Below, piece by piece: positions 23,706-32,365 of a DNA stretch of 64,000 nucleotides (its first letter is position 1; the number at the start of each line of letters is the position of its first letter). Where the stretch lies: contig NZ_QZVT01000002.1 in NCBI RefSeq assembly GCF_003602275.1, positions 1 to 64,000 on the forward strand, read 5' to 3'. The stretch comes from Arthrobacter cheniae. Its GTDB lineage: Bacteria > Actinomycetota > Actinomycetes > Actinomycetales > Micrococcaceae. The notes below the pieces were generated by a model, which saw only the letters and a program-made list of their open reading frames with translations, did no database searches and was not told the DNA's origin. Both the position numbers and the translations under genes were made by a program.

Positions 23706-25061
23706 ATGAGAATATCTGTTATCGGTTGCGGTTATCTCGGGACCGTGCACGCGGCCGCCCTGTCCGCACTGGGCCATGTCGTCACCGCCGTCGACACGGA
23801 CAAGGCAAAAGTCCATCAGCTGTCCGACGGCGGAGTGCCGTTCTTCGAGCCCGGCCTTGCACGGCTGCTCGATGCAGGCCGGCATGCCGGCACCCTCAGG
23901 TTCACCTCCGCCTTCGTCGAGGTAGCCGACTGTGATGTCCACTTCCTTTGCGTCGGGACGCCGCAGCAGAAAACTACCCATCATGCGGACGTGACCCACG
24001 TCTTTTCCGCTGTCGATGCATTGATCGGGCACCTCCATGAGGGCTCCGTCGTCGTCGGTAAATCGACCGTGCCGGCGGGCACGAGTGCAGCGCTCCTCCG
24101 ACTGCTGGCCGGCACCGGAGCCGAACTAGCCTGGAACCCTGAATTCCTCCGCCAGGGCACCGCCGTTGACGATTCCCTGCAACCGGACCGCCTTGTCTAC
24201 GGGGTGGCGGACGGGGACGCTGGGGTCCGGGTGTCCACGGTTCTGGACGAGGTCTACGCGCCGCTCCTCGACAAGGGCGTTCCCCGGCTGGTCACCGGCT
24301 TCAAGACTGCAGAACTGGCCAAGTCGGCGGCGAATGCCTTTCTGGCCCTGAAGCTCTCCTACATGAACGGCATCGCCGAGCTTTGCGACGGGATCGGCGC
24401 TGACGTCTCGGCGCTGGCCGACGCGCTCGGCCTGGATTCCCGCATCGGTGGAAGATACCTGAGCGCGGGGGCCGGATTCGGCGGGGGTTGCCTTCCCAAG
24501 GATGTCCGGTCACTTGGCGCGCAGGCGCAGGACGCCGGTGCGCACTCCCTGGCGACGTTGCTCGGCCTCGTTGATGACATGAACTTCGGGGCGCGACAGC
24601 GGATTCATGACGCGGCACGGGACATGTGCGGTGGGGACCTTTCGGCACGCCGGATCACGGTCCTCGGCGCGGCGTTCAAGCCGCACACCGACGATGTCCG
24701 GGATTCACCGTCCATCGACATCGCGCTTCGGCTGGCGCGGTCAGGGGCTGACGTGACTATCACCGACCCGCAGGCTGTTCGCAAGGCGTGGTTGAACTAC
24801 CCGCAGTTGCGCTTCGAGGCCGATACCCTGGAGGCGTTGCGGGGCGCCGAACTCACACTCCTGCTGACCGAATGGCCGGAGTTCTGTGCGCTCAGCCCCG
24901 CCGACGCCGCATCAGTAGTATCCCGGACAGCAGTTCTGGATGGACGCAACGCCCTACCGGCGGACATCTGGCGGTCCGCGGGATGGGAGTACAGGGGAAT
25001 CGGCCGCGGAGCCAGCAGCAACAGCGTGGCAGGCACCGTAGGCGCAAGCGCTGCAATCTGA
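23706..25061 (+). CDS. UDP-glucose/GDP-mannose 6-dehydrogenase family protein
   Basis: 451 residues, normal length. Domains in order: N-terminal Rossmann NAD domain (MRISVIGCGYLGTVHAAALS), central dimerisation helix with TAELAKSAANAFLALKLSYM-type residues, the catalytic GAGFGGGCLPKD with Cys near residue 262, and C-terminal UDP-binding domain (TVLGAAFKPHTDDVRDSPSI). The enzyme oxidises a nucleotide-sugar to the uronic acid, a precursor for acidic surface glycans. It lies between a glycosyltransferase and a hydrolase, and GGGAGAG precedes its ATG. Confidence 0.92.
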   Translation: MRISVIGCGYLGTVHAAALSALGHVVTAVDTDKAKVHQLSDGGVPFFEPGLARLLDAGRHAGTLRFTSAFVEVADCDVHFLCVGTPQQKTTHHADVTHVFSAVDALIGHLHEGSVVVGKSTVPAGTSAALLRLLAGTGAELAWNPEFLRQGTAVDDSLQPDRLVYGVADGDAGVRVSTVLDEVYAPLLDKGVPRLVTGFKTAELAKSAANAFLALKLSYMNGIAELCDGIGADVSALADALGLDSRIGGRYLSAGAGFGGGCLPKDVRSLGAQAQDAGAHSLATLLGLVDDMNFGARQRIHDAARDMCGGDLSARRITVLGAAFKPHTDDVRDSPSIDIALRLARSGADVTITDPQAVRKAWLNYPQLRFEADTLEALRGAELTLLLTEWPEFCALSPADAASVVSRTAVLDGRNALPADIWRSAGWEYRGIGRGASSNSVAGTVGASAAI

Positions 25062-25068
25062 TGCGGAA

Positions 25069-25896
25069 ATGACTTTGCCGGCCGGCCGGTACGTGGCACT
25101 CGGAGATTCCTTCACCGAGGGCGTAGGGGATCCCAACAAGCACCTTCCCAACGGCGTGCGCGGCTGGGCCGACCGTGTCGCGGACAAGCTGGCCAAGGAC
25201 CAACCCGGATGGGAGTACGCAAACCTGGCGATCCGAAGCAAGCGCCTGCGGCAGATCGCGGCCGAACAACTGGAACCGGCCTTGGCCATGAACCCCACCC
25301 TGATCACGCTCTATGCCGGCGGAAATGATGTTCTCGACGCTCGAACGAACATCACCGAGGTGCTTCGACAGTATGAAGAAATGGTTGTGGCCCTCTCTAC
25401 GACCGGAGCCAAGCTGCTCCTTTTCACAGGCTATGACGTCGACGTCACCCCAGCCCTGCGGGTCTTCCGGAGACGGAACCATGTGTACAACGACGGCGTC
25501 CGCCGTATCGCCGAGCAGTACGACGCCGTCCTGGTCGACTATTGGCGCTTCGAGGCATATCGCGACCCGCGTATGTGGGCGCCGGACCGCCTCCACATGT
25601 CCAAAGCCGGCCACAAATACCTGGCATCCCAGGTCCTCGACATCCTCGGCGTGGGGCACTCGATGAACCTTCTGGATTGGCAGCCCCCCCAATCGCAGAC
25701 CCTGTTGCAGTGGGAGCGGGCACAACGGCGCTGGATGAATGACTGGATAGTGCCCCTCGTCCATAGGAAGATCCGGGGCGTGACCCTCGGGGATAACCTC
25801 CAGCCCCGCTGGCCCGTGCCGGTCCGAGTACCTCCCCGAGGCGGCCTTCGCCGGTTGGTGAAGTCCGGCCCCATCGACCTCACAACCAACAAATGA
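25069..25896 (+). CDS. SGNH/GDSL hydrolase
   Basis: 275 residues. Block I ALGDSFTEG (nucleophile Ser14), block III YAGGNDV and block V DRLHMSKAGH (Asp173, His176) give the complete catalytic set. No signal peptide is evident, so the protein seems cytoplasmic. SGNH enzymes act on esters of lipids, sugars or acetyl groups; in this cluster de-acetylation or de-acylation of a glycan or lipid precursor is a reasonable guess. It starts seven bases after the dehydrogenase stop. Confidence 0.88.
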   Translation: MTLPAGRYVALGDSFTEGVGDPNKHLPNGVRGWADRVADKLAKDQPGWEYANLAIRSKRLRQIAAEQLEPALAMNPTLITLYAGGNDVLDARTNITEVLRQYEEMVVALSTTGAKLLLFTGYDVDVTPALRVFRRRNHVYNDGVRRIAEQYDAVLVDYWRFEAYRDPRMWAPDRLHMSKAGHKYLASQVLDILGVGHSMNLLDWQPPQSQTLLQWERAQRRWMNDWIVPLVHRKIRGVTLGDNLQPRWPVPVRVPPRGGLRRLVKSGPIDLTTNK

Positions 25897-25928
25897 CGCA
25901 CTCGACCCCCATCGAAGGATCCCTCTCC

Positions 25929-26990
25929 ATGCGTGTATCCCGCACAGCAACCCTGACCACGACTGCACTGGTCCTCGCTGCAACAGCGTTCAGCGCAGCC
26001 CCCGCCCACGCTGAGCGGCCGGACGACCGCTTCGACCTTCAGGCACACCGCGGCGGCACCAGCCTGTACACGGAGAGCACTCTCGCGAGTTTCAGCAACG
26101 CACTCGAGCTCGGTGTGACCACCCTGGAACTGGACACGCAAGTCACAGCCGATGGCGCCGTCGTGGTCACCCATGACCGCCAGATCAATGCAGGCAAGTG
26201 CCGCGATACCGCCCCCGCGACCCCCAATGATCCCGAATTCCCGTACGTCGGCAAATACATCACCAACCTCACCCTCGACCAGGTGAAAACCCTGGAGTGC
26301 GGCTACCAGCAGCTTCCGCAGTTTCCGGAGCAGCACCTGTCGACCGGGCCGATGATCGAATTGGCGGACGTGTTCAACCTGGTCAAGCAGTACCGGGCGA
26401 ATACCGTGAAACTCAACATCGAGACCAAGGTCGAAGCCGGCGCCCCCGAGCAAACGGCACCGCGCGAGCAGTTCGTCTCCGCTGTCATCGAGGAGATCCA
26501 TCACCACCGGATGAGCCATCAGGTCAGCATCCAGAGCTTCGACTGGGGTTCGCTTCGTCTGGCGGAAGAGTTGGATTCCTCCCTCCCGAGAGTCGCCCTT
26601 ACCAACGGCGACTTCCTGCAGGTAGGACAGCCAGGGGCCTCACCATGGCTGGGAGGCCTGGACGCTGACGACTATGACGGCAACCTCGTGGCACTAGCCG
26701 ATGAACTGGGCGTCGAAGCGATCTCCCCAGTACACGGCAACCCGCAGGGAGGAAACATTGATGACGCCGGCTACCGGGCCTACGTCACCGCGGAAATGGT
26801 GACCGGTGCGCACGACGCCGGGATGGAGGTCATTCCCTGGACCGTCGACGACCCGGCCACCATGCGCTTCCTCATGGACCTGGGCATCGACGGGCTCATC
26901 ACGGATCAACCCGACCGGCTGCGCGAGGTCATGGAGGAACGTGGACTGAAACTGCCCAAGCAATTCTCCGCGCCCGGCAGCAAGGGCTAA
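25929..26990 (+). CDS. secreted glycerophosphodiester phosphodiesterase
   Basis: 353 residues from this start. A signal peptide (MRVSRTATLTTTALVLAATA, then FSAAPAHA) is followed by a GDPD TIM barrel: DLQAHRGGTSLYTESTLASF (catalytic His/Arg and metal Glu), LELDTQVTADGAVVVTHDRQ (metal Glu/Asp, second catalytic His), and the closing WTVDDPATMRFLMDLGIDGL, ITDQPD. It releases glycerol-3-phosphate from glycerophosphodiesters outside the cell, for example from teichoic-type polymers or phospholipids. A more upstream ATG (25893) overlaps the previous stop and may serve for coupling, but would bury the signal peptide. Confidence 0.88.
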   Translation: MRVSRTATLTTTALVLAATAFSAAPAHAERPDDRFDLQAHRGGTSLYTESTLASFSNALELGVTTLELDTQVTADGAVVVTHDRQINAGKCRDTAPATPNDPEFPYVGKYITNLTLDQVKTLECGYQQLPQFPEQHLSTGPMIELADVFNLVKQYRANTVKLNIETKVEAGAPEQTAPREQFVSAVIEEIHHHRMSHQVSIQSFDWGSLRLAEELDSSLPRVALTNGDFLQVGQPGASPWLGGLDADDYDGNLVALADELGVEAISPVHGNPQGGNIDDAGYRAYVTAEMVTGAHDAGMEVIPWTVDDPATMRFLMDLGIDGLITDQPDRLREVMEERGLKLPKQFSAPGSKG

Positions 26991-27197
26991 GTCCCCGTCG
27001 CACTTGCTCATGGTCAGCATGGCCGAAGACCCTCGGGACGGCAATCGGCCAGCGTATCCGAGAGGCCCTGTTAGATCGCAGGGAGGCTACCAAACCACTC
27101 AACAGCCCTGGATAGGCAAGACATCGACGGGCGCAAGCTGGATCTTCAGCCCGGCTGGTCGCAACGACAGGACCTTGCTCGACGGCACCTGATCGAG

Positions 27198-27872
27198 TCA
27201 GACTGCGTGAAAAGCTTCTTCCAGGGCGTTCAGGATCAGGTCGAGGCCGTACTCGAATTCCTCGGCGTAGTCATATCCGGGCTTCAGGACATGGTCGGTG
27301 ACGAACTCCGTCAGGTTCGGGTATTCGTTGGCCGGGAACGGCTCGAACATGTCCTGGGCCATCGCATCTATCTCGGCCGAGGTGTCGAATGGGACGCTCA
27401 TTCTCGTCAGGGCAAAGCCGTAGATGTAGCCGTCGAGTACCGAGTAGGCGTGTGCCACCATCGCGACGTCAAAGCCTGCGGCCCGAAGCTTGCCGATCAC
27501 CGCGTCATGATGCCGCAGGTTCGCCGGTCCGGGATGCCGCCGCGACTCCATGAGGCCGATCGCCCAACGGTGGCGTGCCAGGACGTCGCGCAGCGACAGT
27601 GCCCGGTCCCGCATCGCTGCTTTCCAAGGTGTGCTCCCGAGGGGAAGGGCGATTTCGCTGAAAACGACGTCGATCATCGCATCGATGAGGTCGTCCCTGT
27701 TCTGGACGTGGCGGTAGAGGGCCATCGGTGCGACCTCCAGCATTCCGGCGACCTTGCGCATAGTGAGCGACTCCAGTCCGCCGGCATCCGCATGGCAGAT
27801 CGCAGCCCGCACTACCCGCTGCCTGCCAAGTGGTGGGCGCGGCTCTTCTGTCTCGCTAGCCTCTGAAGGCAT
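27198..27872 (-). CDS. TetR family regulator with TetR-type C-terminal domain
   Basis: 224 residues. HTH at about residues 15-62 (RAAICHADAGGLESLTMRKV, LEVAPMALYRHVQNRDDLID). The C-terminal domain (AMRDRALSLRDVLARHRWAI, GYIYGFALTRMSVPF, FEYGLDLILNALEE) is of the TetR_C type seen in tetracycline-like drug repressors. It is divergent from a DUF4386 gene, with two identical-looking palindromes between them, so it most likely represses both. Confidence 0.87.
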   Translation of the reverse strand: MPSEASETEEPRPPLGRQRVVRAAICHADAGGLESLTMRKVAGMLEVAPMALYRHVQNRDDLIDAMIDVVFSEIALPLGSTPWKAAMRDRALSLRDVLARHRWAIGLMESRRHPGPANLRHHDAVIGKLRAAGFDVAMVAHAYSVLDGYIYGFALTRMSVPFDTSAEIDAMAQDMFEPFPANEYPNLTEFVTDHVLKPGYDYAEEFEYGLDLILNALEEAFHAV

Positions 27873-27923
27873 CGCATTCCTCTCTCCAACAGGACACCCA
27901 GGCTATCGGAATCATCCTTCTGT

Positions 27924-27955
27924 GTACTTTGTACGCTATCAGATGTACGTTGTAC
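27924..27955. promoter_or_regulatory. paired TetR operator-like palindromes
   Basis: Two copies of GTAC-NNT-GTAC lie at 27924-27934 (GTACTTTGTAC) and 27945-27955 (GTACGTTGTAC), 21 bases apart, each followed by GC. Two helical turns between centres is the spacing expected for two dimers on the same DNA face. They lie about 52 bases before the TetR start and 86 before the DUF4386 start. Confidence 0.65.
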
Positions 27956-28041
27956 GCACGACGTGGACGATCCGCGTTTCTTCACGAAAGGAAGCGGTCA
28001 TGAAGGCTGCAGCGTGACTATTTTCGGAGGCACCGGAAGGG

Positions 28042-28773
28042 TTGCCACCGGCATCGCGCAAGCGGTTGGCGAGGATTGCGGGGGCGTTCTACCTTGCAGT
28101 AGGCCTCACGGGAGGCTTCTCCGAGGGATTTGTGGATCCCTCCATCTATGTTGCAGGTGACGCGGCGGCCACAGCCGGGAACGTGGTGGCCAATCCAGGG
28201 CTCATGCGGCTCGGTGTCGTCGCCCACCTCACGGATGTCGTCTTTTTGCTTCTCACCGCGGTGACGCTCTATCTGTTGCTCAAGCACGCTGGGAAGCACG
28301 CAGTCCGCCTGATGGTCCTGGCCGTGGTCGTCGCCGCCGGCATCATCTCGGTCAGTGCCGTCTTCACGTTTGCGGCAGTCCAGGTAGCCACGGATGACTC
28401 CTACACGTCCGCTTTCGGGTTATTGGGGTCAGAGGCGCTCGTGCTGCTCTTGCTGGAGATCCAGCACTACGCCGTCCTAGCCGCGCAGGTCTTCTTCGGA
28501 CTATGGCTGGCACCTCTGGGGTATCTTGCGCTGAAGTCGAAGTTGTTTCCCACAGCGCTCGGCTTCGTCCTGATCGGAGCCACGGTCAGCTACCTGATCC
28601 ATGTCGTCGTCGCGTTTCTGCTTCCTGAACACACGCAGATCCTCATCTACCTGAACATCACGCCCATCATCGCCGAGATCTGGATGGTCCTATACCTGCT
28701 CATCGTCGGCGTACGCACCCCGCGCTCCACCGATCACACACACGTTGCAGAGGCAGCACCGATCCCTGCCTAA
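28042..28773 (+). CDS. DUF4386 family membrane protein
   Basis: 243 residues, six membrane helices. The start RKRLARIAGAFYLAVGLTGG with FVDPSIYVAGDAAATAGNVV is the DUF4386 signature (Y-x-P-G-D-A-x-A-T). Function unknown; genes of this family are often next to TetR regulators. The TTG at 28042 is chosen because the family starts here, with GGAGG at 28026-28030; spacing is somewhat long. Upstream of it another frame reads a dinucleotide-binding motif, described under findings. Confidence 0.78.
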   Translation: MPPASRKRLARIAGAFYLAVGLTGGFSEGFVDPSIYVAGDAAATAGNVVANPGLMRLGVVAHLTDVVFLLLTAVTLYLLLKHAGKHAVRLMVLAVVVAAGIISVSAVFTFAAVQVATDDSYTSAFGLLGSEALVLLLLEIQHYAVLAAQVFFGLWLAPLGYLALKSKLFPTALGFVLIGATVSYLIHVVVAFLLPEHTQILIYLNITPIIAEIWMVLYLLIVGVRTPRSTDHTHVAEAAPIPA

Positions 28774-29197
28774 CAACACGCCACCGTGGCTGGGCATCAA
28801 GCCGAACCATCGCGGTGCCGACTAGCCAGACGGCACCACGACCCCCTCCGGGAACTACGTACCGGTCATCAACCGGACCTACGCCCTGAAGGCAGCTCCC
28901 CCACCCCGCCAGGAAACACGCCGAACACCATGGGCTCGCAATGCCCGACACCATTCCTGCACTGAAGCGATGGGCGGATCACCTCGCTGTCCACCACTTC
29001 GGCAGCAGCCCTGCTGTTGCGTAGCGCCCTTATAGGCGACACCAATGCACTCTACCGACCAGCCATGCCCTCCTACAGAGTGGCCTCTACCTGCATCCGG
29101 CGCGTGTGAGACAGCTGAGCGGGGAAGGCTCTTCACCACCTGCTAGGGACCCGCATCGGGGCCATAGATTTCTCTCCCGGCTGGAAGTTGGGCAGTC
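28774..29197. other. intergenic region
   Basis: About 420 bases without a supportable gene. It has a hairpin close to the DUF4386 stop and, at its right end, PHO-box-like repeats before phoD, both listed separately. Confidence 0.4.
28814..28837 (+). terminator. hairpin after the DUF4386 gene
   Basis: A 7-bp stem GGTGCCG / CGGCACC with a ten-base loop lies about 40 bases after the stop codon. No T-run follows, so termination is only probable. Confidence 0.4.
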
Positions 29198-29214
29198 GTT
29201 CACTGTCTGGTCAC
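29198..29214 (+). promoter_or_regulatory. PHO-box-like direct repeats upstream of phoD
   Basis: GTTCAC (29198-29203) and GGTCAC (29209-29214) are spaced eleven bases start to start, the period and core of the direct repeats bound by PhoP in Streptomyces (consensus core G-T/G-TCA). Position just upstream of a secreted phosphatase gene supports phosphate-starvation control. Only two units are seen and the second half of each unit is divergent. Confidence 0.45.
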
Positions 29215-29248
29215 GATGCATTGTTCCTCCGCGAGCACGCTGGACCTC

Positions 29249-30883
29249 ATGAATTCGATCTCACGCCGCTCGATCGTCAAAGGAACCGCCGCCGCTGTCG
29301 GCATTGCCGTCACTGGAACAGCTCCGGCCCACGCCGCAGTGCGGGCGTCCCCGATCTCCTTGGTGCACAAGCGCCTGTCCCTGCCCAGTGGCATCTCCAC
29401 CGGGGACGTCACACCGAACTCCGCAATCCTCTGGTCCCGGGCTAGCGGGCCCGGTCAGTTGATCGCCAAGCTACGCGCCGTGGACGACGACGGCCGCCTG
29501 CTTCGCGGCTCGGGCAGCTTCGACCGCGTGATCAAGGGTGGGTGGGCAACACCCGAATCCGACTTCACCGCAAAGATCCAGGCGGGACAGCTACCTCCGG
29601 GTACCCGCTTCGATCTGACCCTTCACTTCGAAGACAATGACGGAAACCACAGTGAAGCCGGGGAGGGGACGTTCAGTACGGCACCCGGCAGTGGACGTGG
29701 CGGTACCGGCACGGGACCTGCTCGTGCCGCCCGCCGTCGAAACCAAAGCTTCGTCTGGACCGGAGATACAGCCGGCCAGGGGTGGGGCATCAATGAGGAA
29801 ATCGGCGGCATGCGCGGCTATGCAGCGATGCACGCCACCCATCCTGATTTTTTCATCCACTCCGGCGACACCATCTACGCGGATGGGCCCATCGCGGAAA
29901 CCGTCACGGAACAGGATGGCCAGATCTGGCGCAACCTCGTCACGGACGGCGTCCACAAAGTCGCCGAGACTCTGGACGAGTTCCGTGGACGCCACCGATA
30001 TAACATGCGCGATGCCAACATCCGCGCCATGTACGCCGACGTGCCCGTGATCGCCCAGTGGGACGACCATGAAACCCACAACAACTGGTATCCCGGCGAG
30101 ATCATCGACGACCCCCGCTACACAGTCCGCGACGTCGACGTGCTTGCCGCACGCGGCAGACGAGCCTGGCAGGAGTACATGCCCATCGCAGACGCGCGCG
30201 CGATGCGCCCGGGCACCGGATTCGAGGCCACCCGTATCTACCGCAAGACCGCACGCGGCCCACAACTGGACGTCTTCTCGCTGGATATGCGCAGCTTCAA
30301 GAGCCCCAATACCGCCGGCCTCGAGCCGCAGGAAACACCGTTGCTCGGCGAGGACCAGGTGCAGTGGCTCATCCGTGAAGTGTCCCGTTCCACAGCAACC
30401 TGGAAGGTCATCGCCGCCGACCTACCCATCGGCATCATCGTGCCGGACGGGCAGGCGCAGGAATCAATGGCCAATCGCGACGACGGCGAACCATTGGGCC
30501 GCGAACTCGAACTGGCCCGCATCTTGAAAGCATTCAAGGACAACAACGTCAGCAACGTCGTCTTCGTCACCGCGGACGTGCACTACTGCGCAGCGCACCA
30601 CTACTCCCCGGACCGGGCAGCCTTCAAAGACTTCAATCCCTTCTGGGAATTCGTTGCCGGACCCATCTCCGCCGGATCCTTCGGCCCCAGCCCGATGGAC
30701 CTCACCTTCGGACCCCGAGTGGACTTCGCCAAGTCCGGCACCTTCGCGAATCAATCCCCCCGCACCGGAGACAACCAGTTCTTCGGCCACATGGACATCG
30801 ATGAGGACGGCGCACTCAGTGCGAGCCTCCGCGACGCCAACGGCGCAGTGCTCTACACCCAAAATCTAGCCCCTGAGCACTAG
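29249..30883 (+). CDS. phoD: PhoD-type alkaline phosphatase/phosphodiesterase, Tat-exported
   Basis: 544 residues from ATG 29249 (an in-frame ATG at 29216 is also possible). A twin-arginine signal is present (SRRSIVKGTAAAVGIAVTG). An N-terminal PhoD-N beta domain (SGISTGDVTPNSAILWSRAS) precedes the metallophosphatase domain with FIHSGDTIYADGPI, VIAQWDDHETHNNW and VTADVHYCAAHHYSP supplying Asp/His/Asn metal ligands. It would release phosphate from organic phosphodiesters outside the cell. The PHO-box-like repeats lie so close to 29216 that the downstream start is favoured. Isolated gene without a transporter. Confidence 0.88.
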   Translation: MNSISRRSIVKGTAAAVGIAVTGTAPAHAAVRASPISLVHKRLSLPSGISTGDVTPNSAILWSRASGPGQLIAKLRAVDDDGRLLRGSGSFDRVIKGGWATPESDFTAKIQAGQLPPGTRFDLTLHFEDNDGNHSEAGEGTFSTAPGSGRGGTGTGPARAARRRNQSFVWTGDTAGQGWGINEEIGGMRGYAAMHATHPDFFIHSGDTIYADGPIAETVTEQDGQIWRNLVTDGVHKVAETLDEFRGRHRYNMRDANIRAMYADVPVIAQWDDHETHNNWYPGEIIDDPRYTVRDVDVLAARGRRAWQEYMPIADARAMRPGTGFEATRIYRKTARGPQLDVFSLDMRSFKSPNTAGLEPQETPLLGEDQVQWLIREVSRSTATWKVIAADLPIGIIVPDGQAQESMANRDDGEPLGRELELARILKAFKDNNVSNVVFVTADVHYCAAHHYSPDRAAFKDFNPFWEFVAGPISAGSFGPSPMDLTFGPRVDFAKSGTFANQSPRTGDNQFFGHMDIDEDGALSASLRDANGAVLYTQNLAPEH

Positions 30884-30912
30884 GACGTGCCCTCAGACTC
30901 AAATACCCAGTG

Positions 30913-30942
30913 CCCGACGCACCGCTGGGGTGTTTCGTCGGG
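30913..30942 (+). terminator. hairpin after phoD
   Basis: CCCGACG (30913-30919) pairs with CGTCGGG (30936-30942), with an inner CACC/GGTG pair. It lies 30 bases after the phoD stop codon; no T-run, so moderate support only. Confidence 0.4.
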
Positions 30943-31131
30943 ATACCGGAATCATGGTGTTGTCGGGGTCGTCCATGGGCGGATACAGTCTCGCCATCCT
31001 GCCCTAACCCTCAACACCAGCCGCTGAGGCTACCGATTCCCGTTACGCGCGGGCGACTTCCCAAATAATCGAACCTGTGTTCTATTTTAAACCCTGCACG
31101 AGGAACGGCAGACGAACCAGGACGGCGGACG

Positions 31132-31515
31132 ATGACAGCACAACCAGTAGGCGCACCACGACAAGGACACACGAACGAGGAGCCTGCGTGGCATGTGCTG
31201 GACGAGCCCGCGTTCGTCCGTTTCCTACCCTCCGGGACACCCCTGGCGCTGCGCTGGCGGGGCAGTATCTGGCAGGTCATCGGCGAACCCGTGTCCTGGT
31301 CGAGTTCGAGTTCCTGGTGGGAACCAAGAACCCCGGCCCTCGACTCGTCCCTTGGCTCTCCTGTGGGCGGGCAGGGCAGCCTGGTCACGACCCGTTTCTG
31401 GCGGTTCCAGGCCCAGACCGGCCCGGCGTCCCCTGTGCTGGAGTTCGATATGAGCACCGACCCCAGGTGGAAGGATTGGCGGCTACGCCGCGTCGCCGGC
31501 GTCGACGGGTTCTAA
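31132..31515 (+). CDS. DUF6504-like hypothetical protein
   Basis: 127 residues, Trp-rich. The order 'LRWRGSIWQVIGEPVSWSSS', 'SSWWEPR', 'TTRFWRFQAQTGP' and 'FDMSTDPRWKDWRLRRV' resembles the DUF6504 pattern of a small beta-rich actinobacterial protein (W-R-G-x-x-Y/W-x-V ... WW ... WR). Function unknown. The start has a fair ribosome site (GGCGGACG is weak). Confidence 0.5.
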   Translation: MTAQPVGAPRQGHTNEEPAWHVLDEPAFVRFLPSGTPLALRWRGSIWQVIGEPVSWSSSSSWWEPRTPALDSSLGSPVGGQGSLVTTRFWRFQAQTGPASPVLEFDMSTDPRWKDWRLRRVAGVDGF

Positions 31516-31614
31516 GGCCGGGCGGCAGGTAAGACACGTGCCGGGTCGTGGGTGGCTCAAAAAGACGCGGCAAGCACTACGCGAAGCTGATGAACGAGCA
31601 AGCAAGAGGAGTTC

Positions 31615-31902
31615 GTGATGCGCGAGGAGCTGATCATGCTCACCGCGGCCGAACTCGCCGTCGGAAAATGCCATCCCACGAGCTTCCCGGAACCGAGACG
31701 GGTGTACGCGTGGATCCGCTTCCTCTCCAAAGCCATCCGCATCCAGACACGCGCAATCGCCTACACGAGGACAGCAGTCAAAATCCGATTCCTCGAACCA
31801 CTCTTCAAGATCCAACGCAAGGGCTGGGTATGGCTCAACTCCATCGCAACCGTTCCACACGATCCGACAAATTCGGTAGATCCGGATTCTGAAAAGCCGT
31901 AA
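31615..31902 (+). CDS. hypothetical protein, uncertain
   Basis: 95 residues starting at GTG 31615 (or ATG 31618) with AGAGGAG about seven bases upstream, which is the main support. The protein is basic and aromatic (YAWIRFLSKAIRIQTRAIAY) with no recognisable domain. It may be a small real gene or chance. Confidence 0.35.
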   Translation: MMREELIMLTAAELAVGKCHPTSFPEPRRVYAWIRFLSKAIRIQTRAIAYTRTAVKIRFLEPLFKIQRKGWVWLNSIATVPHDPTNSVDPDSEKP

Positions 31903-32014
31903 GGGTGGATCGGGCCACTTGAGGATTGGCGCAGGCGCAGCCCAACATTTATTCGCGCTAGAGTCCTTAAAGGGGGATCATTTATTCATAGCGGACACTT
32001 CAGGAGTGAGAACA

Positions 32015-32365
32015 ATGGCACAGCGTGTACAGGTCGAAATGGTCGACGATCTCAACGGCGAGACCGCAGAGGAAACCGTGCGATTCGCAGTCGACGGCAC
32101 CGACTACGAAATCGACCTCACCACCGAAAACGCGGAAAAGCTGCGCTCAGCCCTCTCCAAGTATGTGGAAAAGGGCCGGAAGTCGACGCGCGGCAAGCGG
32201 GGCCAGGGCGGCCGCCAGCCCTCACCAGAAACTTCCTCAACAAGCCAATCCAAGCGCGAGGAAACCCAGCAGATCCGCCAGTGGGCCAAGGACAACGGAT
32301 ACAACCCCAACTCCAGAGGACGTATCACGAAGTCGATCGTCGATGCCTACAACGAAGCCCACTAG
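32015..32365 (+). CDS. lsr2: Lsr2 nucleoid-associated protein
   Basis: 116 residues, normal length. The N-terminal dimerisation domain (MAQRVQVEMVDDLNGETAEE, TVRFAVDGTDYEIDLTTENA) is joined by a Lys/Arg/Ser-rich linker to the DNA-binding domain (IRQWAKDNGYNPNSRGRITK), where RGR inserts into the minor groove of AT-rich DNA. Lsr2 silences horizontally acquired AT-rich genes in actinobacteria. ATG 32015 follows AGGAGTGAG. Its position in the accessory, remnant-rich stretch suggests either a second copy or local silencing duty. Confidence 0.92.
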   Translation: MAQRVQVEMVDDLNGETAEETVRFAVDGTDYEIDLTTENAEKLRSALSKYVEKGRKSTRGKRGQGGRQPSPETSSTSQSKREETQQIRQWAKDNGYNPNSRGRITKSIVDAYNEAH

